DNA from: Bacillus sp. E(2018)
GTDB lineage: Bacteria > Bacillota > Bacilli > Bacillales > Fictibacillaceae
Reading direction: 5' to 3'
DNA: 64,000 nucleotides
Assembly: GCF_005503015.1 (NCBI RefSeq)
Contig: NZ_SCOL01000001.1
Coordinates: forward strand, 2,356,001 to 2,420,000
Of the stretch, positions 15,378 to 24,706 are shown piece by piece. Under the pieces are notes generated by a model. That model was not told the origin of the DNA. It ran no database searches and worked only from the letters and a program-made list of their open reading frames with translations. A program made the position numbers and the translations under genes. Every line of letters starts with the position of its first letter. Within the stretch, counting starts at the first letter, position 1.

Positions 15378-18233
15378 TTACATTTCAGCGATAACAGATT
15401 GATGTGGCCAATGTATGATAGGAACTGCCGGAACCGTAGATACAATATGTTTATGACAGGTAAAGAACAAGACCTGCCGATCAAACGCGGTTTCTTGTAT
15501 CAGTTGCAGTGTTCGCTTTGTCCTTAACCCATCAAAGTTAACCGCAATATCGTCCATTAAAATCGGGAAGTCTCTTGGTCCAGCATGGTAGGCTACTGCC
15601 AACCGGATAGCCAAATACACCTGTTCAGCAGTACCTCGACTTAACTCATGCGGATAAAAACCTATACCATCCCCATTTAAAATCATTAGTTCATGTTTGT
15701 CTGTGAATGTAATAGATTGATATTCACTTTCTGTTATTTTACTAAAATAAACACTGGAAGTCTCTAAAACCGCTGGCAGCTTTGTTTTTTGATAATCTTC
15801 CTTCACTTTTGAAAGTGCATGCTGTGCTAGGCGTAAGCTTGCCCACTTTTTCACTAGCGTGTTCCACTCTTCTTTAAGCATCTCATATCGATGCAGGTTC
15901 TCAGAGTAACTGCCATCTTCAAGCAATTTTCTTATTTCCCAATCCAGTTTCCCTTTTGCTTCAACCTTCTCATCATACTCTTTTTGCTTTTCTTTCACCT
16001 TTTCTTCCAAGATCGAAATATGATGAGTCGTGTTTTCAAGATGTACCGTTACTTTCTCTGCCATTGCTACGATTTCATCTTTTGAAAACCCTAACGATAT
16101 GAATTGATTGTAAAGCGTTTGACGTTCTTCTTTTAACTTGTGGTACCGTTCTTTGTTCTTACCTTTCACATAAAAGTCAGCTTCGTTGCTAACTTTAGCC
16201 ATATTCCATAGACTTTGAATCTGATCATCTAAAAAAGAAATCTTTTTCTGAAGCTCATCTTTCCGCTCGAGAAGTTCTTTTTTGTTTTGCTGAATGTGTT
16301 CTACTCGTGATTGATTTTTAAGTTGCTTCTCCAATTCGGCATAACAAGAGTTGATCCAGCTTTTTGTATCTTCTTGGCGTTCTTCTCCTAATTCAAGAGA
16401 TAATGAAGAAGCCTTCTTCTCATAATTCCTTTGTTTAAGCGTTAGATCCTGGGCTTTATTCTCTGCTTCATTTCGCAGTCTAAACAACTCTTTAAGCTGA
16501 AGGACTCGTTTCATATAACCGGATACAAACAGAAGATCCAACTTCCCTCTGTATCCATGATCAGACGCCCAGCGTTTCGCATGGTCCCATACAGATGCTT
16601 CTTCCACCTCTAAATAATCCAGCCTTTTAGCAAGCTGTACATAAATGTTGTTTTCGTTAGAAAGCTGTAGAGAGAGTTCCAGCCATTGTTTCCTATTTAC
16701 TTCATCTTCTAACAAGCGTTGATGTACGTGTTTTGGCACCTCTTCACCAGACTGATTCCTCTTTAGATACAGAACACTAAGTACTAACGATATAATCAGC
16801 AGCAACACTCCTGCAAACATGACAGGAGGATGCTTTGAAACCCAACCCGACCATAAGAGTAAGATGGAAGAGAGAATGGGTAATAACGTTGTGTAGAAAG
16901 GGGTCTTCCGAGTTTCTTTATGATTGGAGTTCTGATACTTTGCATATTCTTCTTCAGAAAGAAGGTGCTTTTTTTGTTTTGCTTCTTCCGCTTCTAACCG
17001 CTCCAATTTCATTCTAGAATCTTCTAGCTCGTCTTCTAACCTACCTTTTTTATCTTGAATCTGTTCATTCTGTCTGATCAAATCTTCTAGATGATGAAGC
17101 GATGATAAAGAAAGGGAAAGTTTCGTAAGTTGTTCCTCAGACCACGTTTCACCGATTTCATCAAAAAGTTCTATTTCTTCTTTCCTTAACGCCTGTATGT
17201 GGCGTTGTAGCTCTTGAAGCTGATTGAAAAAATGTTCATATTCAGGCAGAGAGTTAAACAAACGTTTAATTTCTGTTTCATACTTTATAATATTTTCATT
17301 ACTAATGATTGCTCTCAGCTCAGCTTCAGCATCTTGAATACGGCTATCCCCGTAAGTTAAGTCACTTTTTAAGCGTGAAATTTCTACTCGTAACTCCTCA
17401 TATTGTTGTAGCCCGTTCTCTGGAAAAGAAGTTAATTCATCATCAAAGGAGCGAATTTCAACATCAAGCTGTTTGTACTTTTGCAATATTGGCTTTAATT
17501 CAAGCAATCTCTTGTAGGATAGAAGTTCGGCTTGAATCTCTGTTAGTTTTTGTTTAATTCCCTCTAGATCCTTTTCTTGGTCGACTTTCTCGTTCGTTAA
17601 CGCTTGATAACTCTCATTTTTTTCTTTTAGGAGTTGAAGTGATTTTGCTGATGCTGAAAGCTTTTCTAACTTTTCATTAATGATTGGTTTTTTGCCAGCT
17701 TTTTTAAATAATAGGGCTTGTCTCTTTTCAAAGGTCTGTTCGATGTCGAGTAGATCACGGTCACCTGAAATCGCGGTACTTAATAAAAAATTGCCAAGTT
17801 CTTCTGATGATAACTTTTCTAATTTCTGTAACCCATCCAGTCCAAAGCAAAAAGCACCTGTATATAAAGATTGTTCCATTCCGTCCAACAACTGTAGCAA
17901 AAATGCCTCTTCTTGCTGCTGACCACTTTCATCATAAATCGTGAGATCTCCGGTAACAGTTGAGCGTGCAATTCTCTCAACGGTCCACTTTCCGTGTACT
18001 TGATGGTGAATGGTAATCTTACCACCCATTCTGTTTCCGTCTTTCGGTTCATAGCGCCGTTGGTTTTGAGTTTTTGTAGGAAAGCCGTAGAGCATACATT
18101 TGATAAAGTCCATCAATGTTGTTTTTCCTGCTTCGTTTTCTCCGTAAAGAATCTGAAGCCCTTTATCTTCGAAGGAAATTTTACAATCCTTTAATCCACC
18201 GAAATGATAGATATGAAGGGAAACAAGTTTCAT
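15378..18233 (-). CDS. yhaN: YhaN, Rad50/SMC-like ATPase
   Basis: A 951-aa ABC-type ATPase with split head domains: Walker A GENEAGKTT at about 31-39, long coiled coils (about 180-430 and 500-770), and C-terminal signature LSRGTAEQVYLAIRLA with Walker B FPILMDDIAVNFD. Two hydrophobic helices interrupt the coil near 437-490 (LLPILSSILLLWSGW and FAGVLLLIISLVLSVLYL), as in YhaN, so the protein is probably membrane-attached. It pairs with YhaO like Rad50/Mre11 or SbcC/SbcD and is inferred to process DNA ends. ATG 18233 uses an SD overlapping the yhaO stop. Confidence 0.92.
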   Translation of the reverse strand: MKLVSLHIYHFGGLKDCKISFEDKGLQILYGENEAGKTTLMDFIKCMLYGFPTKTQNQRRYEPKDGNRMGGKITIHHQVHGKWTVERIARSTVTGDLTIYDESGQQQEEAFLLQLLDGMEQSLYTGAFCFGLDGLQKLEKLSSEELGNFLLSTAISGDRDLLDIEQTFEKRQALLFKKAGKKPIINEKLEKLSASAKSLQLLKEKNESYQALTNEKVDQEKDLEGIKQKLTEIQAELLSYKRLLELKPILQKYKQLDVEIRSFDDELTSFPENGLQQYEELRVEISRLKSDLTYGDSRIQDAEAELRAIISNENIIKYETEIKRLFNSLPEYEHFFNQLQELQRHIQALRKEEIELFDEIGETWSEEQLTKLSLSLSSLHHLEDLIRQNEQIQDKKGRLEDELEDSRMKLERLEAEEAKQKKHLLSEEEYAKYQNSNHKETRKTPFYTTLLPILSSILLLWSGWVSKHPPVMFAGVLLLIISLVLSVLYLKRNQSGEEVPKHVHQRLLEDEVNRKQWLELSLQLSNENNIYVQLAKRLDYLEVEEASVWDHAKRWASDHGYRGKLDLLFVSGYMKRVLQLKELFRLRNEAENKAQDLTLKQRNYEKKASSLSLELGEERQEDTKSWINSCYAELEKQLKNQSRVEHIQQNKKELLERKDELQKKISFLDDQIQSLWNMAKVSNEADFYVKGKNKERYHKLKEERQTLYNQFISLGFSKDEIVAMAEKVTVHLENTTHHISILEEKVKEKQKEYDEKVEAKGKLDWEIRKLLEDGSYSENLHRYEMLKEEWNTLVKKWASLRLAQHALSKVKEDYQKTKLPAVLETSSVYFSKITESEYQSITFTDKHELMILNGDGIGFYPHELSRGTAEQVYLAIRLAVAYHAGPRDFPILMDDIAVNFDGLRTKRTLQLIQETAFDRQVLFFTCHKHIVSTVPAVPIIHWPHQSVIAEM

Positions 18234-18241
18234 TTTTTCAC

Positions 18242-19459
18242 CTACCTGCTTTTATATAGTTCAGATAATAACAATTGTTCTGCTTGTTGTTTGATATCTT
18301 CCCAATCTTGTTCATTCAACTCTATGTATTTTCTAGCAGTTCTGTGTGTCGACAACTCTGAGATCGCTAGCTGTAATTCAGTGTCATCCTCTAGAACACG
18401 CTGTAAATCTTGAAAAAAGGCAGATTGTTTAGTGGATTGTTCTTCTTGAATAGAAGGAGTTGTTGCATTCTTAATCGTAACAACATGCACAAAGGAAGAA
18501 TCATAAACTTCTTCACGTAAAATTTCTTCAAGATCTTCTATGAAAACTCCATCCAAAAGCTCATGATAAAGCGGTGTTTGCCCCATCAACTTTATGATGA
18601 GGAGGATACCTTTACTTCGCTGTTGATACATGCTGATCTTTGTTTCACATAGATTGATCACTTCTTGCAGACTATCAACCTCACATAAATCAATTTCGCA
18701 TTCTTGCCATTCCAAATCAGCAGTAGAGTAAAACTGACTTTCCACTTCATCATGGTTTAAGGTAACGATGTAACCACCTTTTTCACCTAGTTCGCCACTA
18801 TGTCTGCCTTGTATATTCCCTGAATAGCGAACGATTGGCTCTAGGTTTAGATCGATTCTTTTATGAATGTGGCCTAGCGCCCAATAATCATAGCCTTTCT
18901 TTAAAAGCTCTGTTAATAAAAATGGTGCGTATCTGCCATGTCCGCTATATCCATCAGCCTGTCCATGCAAAATTCCAATATGATACAAATCATCTCTTTT
19001 TTCAGGATAGTATAATGTCCGATCATCTGTAACCGCCGCTGTTTCATAGCTGAATCCATGCAGAGCTGCTACTTTTCTTCCCTCTTTTTCAAAGTGGAGA
19101 GTTTGAATGTGGTTGCCATTAAAAAAGTGCACATTGCTGGGCCACTCAAGATCTACCCATTGACCATCTAAAGGATCATGATTGCCATGAACAACATATA
19201 CGTTTATGTTATGACTGTTCAATTTTATAAAACAGTTTTTCAAAAATGACTGAGCTTTTAAGCTTCGGTTCCCGCTGTCATAAAGATCTCCTGCAATGAC
19301 CACAAAATCCACTTCTTCTGAAATCGCGAGATCGATAAGCCGTTTAAAGGATACGAACGTACTATTAGAAAGTCGTTGAAAAAGCCCTTCAGGCAACGAA
19401 GAAAGCCCTTTGAAAGGACTATCTAAATGGAGATCTGCACAATGTAAAAACTTTATCAT
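18242..19459 (-). CDS. yhaO: YhaO, SbcD/Mre11-like metallophosphoesterase
   Basis: A 405-aa calcineurin-like nuclease: metal ligands in CADLHLDSP (Asp9, His11), GDLYD, GNHDPLDG, ILHG and LGHIHKR. The C-terminal third is a capping/ATPase-binding region. With YhaN it forms a putative DNA-repair nuclease complex. The frame opens at 19468, but the ATG at 19459 has correct spacing from AAGAGG and begins MIKFLHCADLHLDSP as in SbcD proteins. Eight bp separate it from yhaN, so they are translationally linked. Confidence 0.92.
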   Translation of the reverse strand: MIKFLHCADLHLDSPFKGLSSLPEGLFQRLSNSTFVSFKRLIDLAISEEVDFVVIAGDLYDSGNRSLKAQSFLKNCFIKLNSHNINVYVVHGNHDPLDGQWVDLEWPSNVHFFNGNHIQTLHFEKEGRKVAALHGFSYETAAVTDDRTLYYPEKRDDLYHIGILHGQADGYSGHGRYAPFLLTELLKKGYDYWALGHIHKRIDLNLEPIVRYSGNIQGRHSGELGEKGGYIVTLNHDEVESQFYSTADLEWQECEIDLCEVDSLQEVINLCETKISMYQQRSKGILLIIKLMGQTPLYHELLDGVFIEDLEEILREEVYDSSFVHVVTIKNATTPSIQEEQSTKQSAFFQDLQRVLEDDTELQLAISELSTHRTARKYIELNEQDWEDIKQQAEQLLLSELYKSR

Positions 19460-19536
19460 TTCACTCATCCTCTTTTTCTACCATTCTTCCCTTCATTTTA
19501 ACATATATACGAAAGCACGTTCGCTTGCAAAAGTGT

Positions 19537-19567
19537 AAAAAAGAGAGCACGAGGCTCTCTTTTTCTG
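19537..19567. terminator. terminator after yhaP
   Basis: Stem AGAGAG / CTCTCT flanked by A-run and T-run; it ends the yhaQP transcript before yhaO and works on either strand. Confidence 0.8.
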
Positions 19568-19568
19568 A

Positions 19569-20843
19569 TTAAATGTCTGTTGTATTTTTCTTCTCTTGCT
19601 TGGATAAGAGAAGGGCTTGCTTGAACAACTTCAAGGACGGTGCGTTACCATACATTAAAACACCACCGCGATATACACGAGCACCAATTATAGCAAACAA
19701 GAAGATAGCTCCTACTAAGACGCTAATTCCGAGTGCTACTTCCCAAACCGGTAATGAAAGCATCCCTACACGAAGGAGCATGAGCATCGGTGTAAATAGC
19801 GGGAAGTAAGATGCAGCAGCAACAAAACCAGACTCTGGGTTTTCTCTGCCGAACATGGCGATCATAAATGCTGCCACGATTACGATTACTACAGGTGTCA
19901 TCAAATTATTTACTTCTTCAACTCTGCTGATCAATGAACCAAGCATCGCAAATAGAGTCGCATAGAGGAAGAATCCTAAAATGAAAAACACAAGAGCATA
20001 GATGATCAATGACATCGGAATCTCATTCAACTTTAGTTCATTTATGATACTCTCACTTCCGCTAAGCTGTCCGTTTAATTTAACTGCCAGAAAGCCTCCA
20101 GCAACAAACAACGCAAGCTGAGTTAGAGCGACGAGTACGATACCAAAGATTTTTCCAAACATCTGTGTCACAGGCGATACAGAAGAAATCAGTATTTCCA
20201 TAACACGTGAAGATTTTTCTGTTGCTACTTCTACAGCGATCATACTTCCATACATCATGACGGCCATGTACATGAAAAATAGAACCACATAGACTAAGAT
20301 GTATACTTGAGCTGCCTCTTCCTCACTTTTCGCTGAATCAGACAATGACTCTTTAGCAAAGGAAACCGGAGAATAAATAGCAGCGAGCTGTTCTTGATTT
20401 AACCCGATAGACTCAGCGGCTGATTTGTTCTTAATCTGCTGCAGCGCTAACTCTACATCTGCGATCAAGCTCTGTTGTGTTACATCTTCCGCTTTATATG
20501 TTCCCGTGATGATACCTGAAGCATCACGATCCAGAATTAAAATTCCTTCGATCTTACCATCAAGTACTGCTTTTTCTGCTTCACTCTCTGATTTTGTGAA
20601 GGCCTCTGCTTTCAGATCATCACTTGTTTGTTTTAGTTGTATCTGAAGAGCTGGGAGCGTTTCTCCTGTTCGATCGATAACCCCTATTTTAGAAACCTCA
20701 TCTTCACCAAACATTTTTGTGATCTCGTTCATATTCGTAATCACGAATAACAAACCAATCGTAATGAGTGTTGTGATCAGGAATGGCTTTGATTTTATTT
20801 TAGATCGATATGTATGCATCATTACGGTCATAAACTTACTCAT
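19569..20843 (-). CDS. yhaP: YhaP, NatB-like ABC exporter permease
   Basis: A 424-aa ABC-2 type permease: one N-terminal helix, a roughly 150-aa external domain with TYKAEDVTQQ, then five or more helices (VYILVYVVLFFMYMAVMM through VLVGAIFLFAIIGARVYRGG). The segment EVATEKSSRVMEILISSVSP is typical of the NatB/YhaP family, where the model exports Na+. Substrate here is unknown. ATG 20843 overlaps the end of yhaQ, and AGGTG serves as SD. Confidence 0.9.
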   Translation of the reverse strand: MSKFMTVMMHTYRSKIKSKPFLITTLITIGLLFVITNMNEITKMFGEDEVSKIGVIDRTGETLPALQIQLKQTSDDLKAEAFTKSESEAEKAVLDGKIEGILILDRDASGIITGTYKAEDVTQQSLIADVELALQQIKNKSAAESIGLNQEQLAAIYSPVSFAKESLSDSAKSEEEAAQVYILVYVVLFFMYMAVMMYGSMIAVEVATEKSSRVMEILISSVSPVTQMFGKIFGIVLVALTQLALFVAGGFLAVKLNGQLSGSESIINELKLNEIPMSLIIYALVFFILGFFLYATLFAMLGSLISRVEEVNNLMTPVVIVIVAAFMIAMFGRENPESGFVAAASYFPLFTPMLMLLRVGMLSLPVWEVALGISVLVGAIFLFAIIGARVYRGGVLMYGNAPSLKLFKQALLLSKQEKKNTTDI

Positions 20844-21732
20844 GAACAACACCTACTTTCTCGATGAAGATATCATTTAACGAAGGTTCCTCAAGCTCAA
20901 ACTTCCTTACAAACCCTTTTGATTGAATAGCTTGGAATAGATCTTTTGCCACTTCTTCTCGTTCAACTTGAAGAATGATTCCATCTCCTGTTGTACGATG
21001 TTTGATAACGCCAGCAGTATCTTTCAGATACGTTAGATCAAAGTCTGCTTTAACAGAAACGTTCTTTTTCCCAAAAGATCGTTTGATTTCTTTTAGATTT
21101 CCTTGAACAACCGACTTTCCTCTATGCATGATGCAGAGATGCTGACATAGTTCTTCTACATGCTCCATCCTATGAGAGGAGAAGACAATCGTCGTTCCTT
21201 CTTTTTTCAGCTCATGAACAGCGCTCTTCAGAAGCTCAACATTCACAGGGTCTAGTCCGCTAAACGGTTCATCTAAGATCAAAAGTTCTGGACGATGAAG
21301 AACAGCCGCAATGAACTGAATTTTTTGTTGATTTCCCTTAGACAACGCTTCTACCTTCTTATTTAAATACTCTTCTGCTCCGAAGCGCTTTAACCACTTA
21401 TCCGTCTGTTCTTGTATTTGTGATCGCGTCATGCCACGCAATTGCCCAAGATAGATCAATTGCTCTCTAACTGTCAGTTTTGGATATAAACCTCTTTCTT
21501 CGGGTAGATAACCTATAAGGTCACTTGTCTCATACGAGATTACTTTATCGTTCCATGTAATTCTTCCTTGTGAAGGTGTTAATAATCCTAAAATCATTCG
21601 AAAGGTCGTCGTTTTCCCAGCACCATTCGCACCTAACAAACCAAAGATCTCACCCCTAGGAATCTGTAAGTTAATTCCGTCCACGGCTGTAAAACTACCA
21701 AACTGTTTTCTAACCTCATTAATGGTCAACAT
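20836..21732 (-). CDS. yhaQ: YhaQ, ABC exporter ATP-binding protein
   Basis: A 298-aa ATPase: Walker A GANGAGKTT at 34-42, signature LSKGNQQKIQF, Walker B LLILDEPFSGLDP. It carries a C-terminal regulatory extension as in NatA-type exporters. The longer frame to 21801 lacks an SD; ATG 21732 follows GGGAGGGATTTAGTC. It forms a two-gene operon with yhaP, overlapping by 8 bp, and diverges from yhzD. Confidence 0.92.
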   Translation of the reverse strand: MLTINEVRKQFGSFTAVDGINLQIPRGEIFGLLGANGAGKTTTFRMILGLLTPSQGRITWNDKVISYETSDLIGYLPEERGLYPKLTVREQLIYLGQLRGMTRSQIQEQTDKWLKRFGAEEYLNKKVEALSKGNQQKIQFIAAVLHRPELLILDEPFSGLDPVNVELLKSAVHELKKEGTTIVFSSHRMEHVEELCQHLCIMHRGKSVVQGNLKEIKRSFGKKNVSVKADFDLTYLKDTAGVIKHRTTGDGIILQVEREEVAKDLFQAIQSKGFVRKFELEEPSLNDIFIEKVGVVHE

Positions 21733-21879
21733 GACTAAATCCCTCCCGCTGTAAAATATACCATATATTCCTAGTACGTGGAGCGACACCTTAAGTTTCA
21801 TACAAATTCTTAAGTTTATAGCAGGAAAAATTCGTCGAATGTTGAAATCAAATTTAGATACGAAAGGAGTTCGATCATC

Positions 21880-22065
21880 ATGAATACATACGCACTAACT
21901 GCCTACGAAAGTAACGGCGAAAAAATATTGGATGAAACCATTTCTGCACAGAGTGACTCTGAAGCAAAAGAGCAAGGAGAAGCCCGTTTGGCTGAACTAA
22001 ACATGCAAGAAAAAACGCATCGTCTGACTTCACCAAAGGGACAGTTGCTTCTTTTCCATCGCTAA
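21880..22065 (+). CDS. yhzD: YhzD-like small protein
   Basis: A 61-aa soluble protein (NTYALTAYESNGEKIL...KTHRLTSPKGQLLLFHR) that fits the YhzD-like family by length and by the HR...SPxGxLxLFHR ending. Function unknown. ATG follows AAAGGAGTTCGATCATC. Its stop overlaps the upstream end of the next open frame. Confidence 0.75.
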   Translation: MNTYALTAYESNGEKILDETISAQSDSEAKEQGEARLAELNMQEKTHRLTSPKGQLLLFHR

Positions 22066-22094
22066 TGAAACTCATGGAAACGAGGGAGAAAACA

Positions 22095-22529
22095 GTGAGT
22101 GAAGTAATTCTACGTGAAGCTCGATACGATGACAGTTATGAACTTTCTTATTTAATGGGAGAGCTCGGTTATCCAACAAAGCCCGAAGAGATGACAGAGC
22201 GATTAGAAACGCTTCTACCTAACTCTGCTTATGCTTGTTTTGTAGCTTGTGTAAACGACCAAGTGATTGGGATGATCGGCCTTGCAAAAGGTATATATTT
22301 TGAGAAAAACGGCTGCTATGCACGCATTACTGCTCTCGTGGTAAGTGAAGAATTCAGAGGAAACGGCATCGGCAAGGAGCTCGTTCATTATGGAGAAGAA
22401 TGGGCAAAAGAGCAAGGCTGTACGGCGATCTTGCTTAATAGTGGAAAACAAAGAACAGAAACCCATGAGTTCTATCGCAGTTTGGATTATGATGATACGG
22501 GGTTGCGATTCATTAAGGTAATGCTTTAA
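22095..22529 (+). CDS. GNAT family N-acetyltransferase
   Basis: A 144-aa acetyltransferase with the acetyl-CoA motif VVSEEFRGNGIGKELVHYGEEWAKEQGC (Q/R-x-x-G-x-G/A as RGNGIG) and a C-terminal EFYRSLDYDDTG strand. Substrate unknown. GTG 22095 stands 6 nt after GAGGGAG, favoured over the in-frame ATGs at 22065 and 22074, which lack sites. It directly follows yhzD and is probably cotranscribed. Confidence 0.8.
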   Translation: MSEVILREARYDDSYELSYLMGELGYPTKPEEMTERLETLLPNSAYACFVACVNDQVIGMIGLAKGIYFEKNGCYARITALVVSEEFRGNGIGKELVHYGEEWAKEQGCTAILLNSGKQRTETHEFYRSLDYDDTGLRFIKVML

Positions 22530-22544
22530 TAATCAGCTGGGCGA

Positions 22545-22691
22545 CGAAGAGATTTGCGCTTATCAATGTTAAATTGTTCATTCAGAAGCAAGAAGGTCGA
22601 GGAAGTGAATTTTTTTGAGGAGCGGAGTGTAGTTCTCCTACATGAGCACCGAAAAAACAAAACTGTCGAAGAGATTCACCGCTTATCAATG
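22545..22691. repeat. direct-repeat structured intergenic element
   Basis: Two near-identical 24-25 bp copies, CGAAGAGATT-TGCGCTTATCAATG (22545-22568) and CGAAGAGATT-CACCGCTTATCAATG (22667-22691), flank about 100 bp. That spacer can fold around GTGTAG-TTCTC-CTACAT, extended by GGAGC/GCACC and an AT-rich outer stem (GAATTTTTTTG / CGAAAAAAC). There is no coding potential. It resembles repeats scattered in Bacillaceae genomes, but I cannot name a family. Confidence 0.6.
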
Positions 22692-22696
22692 AACAA

Positions 22697-22736
22697 TGAA
22701 AAAACCGGATGCTGGATCTAGCACCCGGTTTTTCTT
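22697..22736. terminator. bidirectional terminator between GNAT gene and dhaS
   Basis: Stem AAAAACCGGATGCT / AGCACCCGGTTTTT between convergent genes, with A- and T-runs on either side. Confidence 0.85.
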
Positions 22737-22777
22737 AGTTATCCGTTCAATTCTTTGACCCCGTCATTCTATGTTGT

Positions 22778-24262
22778 CTATTTAAGGTTAACCCACACAC
22801 TCTTTACTTCTGTGTAGTTGTTTAATGCATAAGATCCCATTTCACGTCCGATACCTGATTGCTTGTATCCGCCGAATGGTGAAGCAGCATCAAACGCATT
22901 ATAGCAGTTCACCCATACCGTGCCAGCACGAAGCTTGTTCGATACATAATGAGCTGTTTTTAAATTCTCTGTCCATAGTCCTGCAGCAAGACCATATTCA
23001 GAATCGTTCGCACGAGAGATTACATCATCCAAGTCTTCAAACGGCATTGCAGCCACAACTGGTCCGAAGATCTCTTCTTTCGCGATCGTCATCTTATCAT
23101 CAACATCGGCGAAGATTGTCGGCTCAACAAAGTATCCTTTGTCAAAAGGCGTTGTTCCTCCTGTTAACAATTCAGCCCCTTCATCTTGTCCTTTTTGGAT
23201 GTAACCAAGAACACGGTTATGCTGTTCTTGAGATACGAGCGGCCCCATCGTTGTATCTGGATCTAACCCAGGACCTTGCTTGATCTTCTTCGCATGAGAC
23301 ACAAGGTCTGCTACGACATTATCAAATGATTTCTTTTGAATATATAAACGTGATCCCGCACAGCAAACTTGTCCTTGGTTGAACATGATACCGCTTAATG
23401 CACCAGGAACTGCACGGCTCATGTCAGCATCAGGCAAGATGATGTTTGGTGATTTACCACCAAGCTCTAGCGTTACTCGCTTCAAAGAGTTAGACGCGTT
23501 ACGCATGATCAGTTTTCCAACTTCAGTGGAACCTGTAAATGCGATTTTGTCCACGTTTGGATGATCAACTAGCGCTGCACCTGTTTCACCAGCACCCGTT
23601 ACAACGTTTAACACACCTTCTGGGAACCCAGCTTCATGTGCTAATTTTGCCAAGTAGAGTGCTGAAAGAGGTGTTTGCTCAGCCGGCTTCAGTACGACCG
23701 TACATCCTGTCGCAAGTGCTGCACCAAGCTTCCAAGCAGCCATCAATAATGGGAAGTTCCAAGGAATAATCTGTCCAACTACACCAAGCGCTTCATGGCG
23801 TGTATAGTTGAAGAAACTACCTGCAACAGGAATCGTCTGTCCTACGATTTTCGTTGACCAACCAGCATAATAGCGGAAATGTTCGATCGCGAGCGGAACA
23901 TCTGCATTCATCGTTTCGCGAATCGGTTTTCCGTTATCCAATGTATCAAGCTGTGCTAATTCTTCTTTATTCTCTTCCATTAATTCTGCTAATTTGTAGA
24001 TTAAGTAGCTTCGCTTTGAAGCAGGCATCTTCGACCAATAACCTGTTTCAAAAGCCGCTCTTGCCGCTTTAACCGCTTTATCGATATCTTCAGTTCCACC
24101 TTCTGATACAACTGCTAAAACTTCTCCAGTTGAAGGGTTTAATGTTTCAAATGTTTTTCCGCTAGCTGAGCTGACCCATTCCCCATTGATAAAATGCTTT
24201 TTCGTTCCGTTAAGAAACTCGGCCACCTTTGGTTTTAATTGAAGGTCTAAAGTTTTTTCCAT
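22778..24262 (-). CDS. dhaS: aldehyde dehydrogenase DhaS
   Basis: A 494-aa NAD(P)-dependent aldehyde dehydrogenase. Rossmann/substrate region GQIIPWNFPLLMAAWK, FTGSTEVGK near 242-250, general-base Glu266 in ELGGK and catalytic Cys300 in FNQGQVCCAGSR. Near-complete match in motifs to B. subtilis DhaS (NYTRHE, SPFGGYKQSG, NNYTEVKSVWVNL ending). It oxidises aldehydes to acids; the physiological substrate is not clear. Transcribed alone, ending at the shared terminator. Confidence 0.9.
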   Translation of the reverse strand: MEKTLDLQLKPKVAEFLNGTKKHFINGEWVSSASGKTFETLNPSTGEVLAVVSEGGTEDIDKAVKAARAAFETGYWSKMPASKRSYLIYKLAELMEENKEELAQLDTLDNGKPIRETMNADVPLAIEHFRYYAGWSTKIVGQTIPVAGSFFNYTRHEALGVVGQIIPWNFPLLMAAWKLGAALATGCTVVLKPAEQTPLSALYLAKLAHEAGFPEGVLNVVTGAGETGAALVDHPNVDKIAFTGSTEVGKLIMRNASNSLKRVTLELGGKSPNIILPDADMSRAVPGALSGIMFNQGQVCCAGSRLYIQKKSFDNVVADLVSHAKKIKQGPGLDPDTTMGPLVSQEQHNRVLGYIQKGQDEGAELLTGGTTPFDKGYFVEPTIFADVDDKMTIAKEEIFGPVVAAMPFEDLDDVISRANDSEYGLAAGLWTENLKTAHYVSNKLRAGTVWVNCYNAFDAASPFGGYKQSGIGREMGSYALNNYTEVKSVWVNLK

Positions 24263-24440
24263 TTGAATCCTCCCTTTGCATTGTGGTTCTTACATAAATA
24301 TTATTCGTCACGATTCATGTAAACCCTTTCATTTTCTACATTTGTAATAAAACTGAAACGTTTTTTACGAAATTCGACGGGAGTTGTCGAAAGAACTCTA
24401 TTAGTATGTAATCCCAATGGACAGGTCATCAGGATTTAGA

Positions 24441-24612
24441 AATCGCTCATAAATTTCTAGAATCGCTCACAAATCTCAATAACCGCTCATAAATCCCAAG
24501 AATCGATCACAAATCTCAAGAACCGATCACAAATCTCAAGAATCGCTCACAAACCTCAAGAATCGCTCACAAATCCCAAGAATCGCTCACAAATCTCAAG
24601 AATCGCTCACAA
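24441..24612. repeat. 20-bp tandem repeat array (8 units plus a partial)
   Basis: Eight exactly 20-bp units start at 24441, 24461, 24481, 24501, 24521, 24541, 24561 and 24581, with a ninth partial at 24601. The consensus is AATCGCTCACAAATCTCAAG with one to four changes per unit. There are no spacers, so it is not CRISPR, and no ORF of note. It sits between dhaS and the yhaX terminator; AATCGCTCA next to CAAATC suggests slippage-grown non-coding DNA or a protein-binding array. Confidence 0.9.
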
Positions 24613-24648
24613 CTGCCCACAAATGCACCTTTCCACTTTTACCTACAC

Positions 24649-24696
24649 AAAAAAAGACTCCTCTCAGACAAAATGTCTAAAAAGAGCTCTCTTTAT
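24649..24696 (-). terminator. terminator of yhaX
   Basis: Minus-strand nested hairpin (AAAGAG...GTCTTT with inner AGACATTTTGTCT) and a seven-T tail, starting about 10 nt after the yhaX stop. Confidence 0.7.
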
Positions 24697-24706
24697 CACT
24701 AATAAA

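Noticed and set aside
22065..22094. ATG start at 22065 for the acetyltransferase
   Set aside because: No SD; it merely overlaps the yhzD stop, while GTG 22095 has GAGGGAG at the right distance.
24441..24612. CRISPR array
   Set aside because: Units follow each other without spacers, the repeat unit is degenerate and no cas genes are present.
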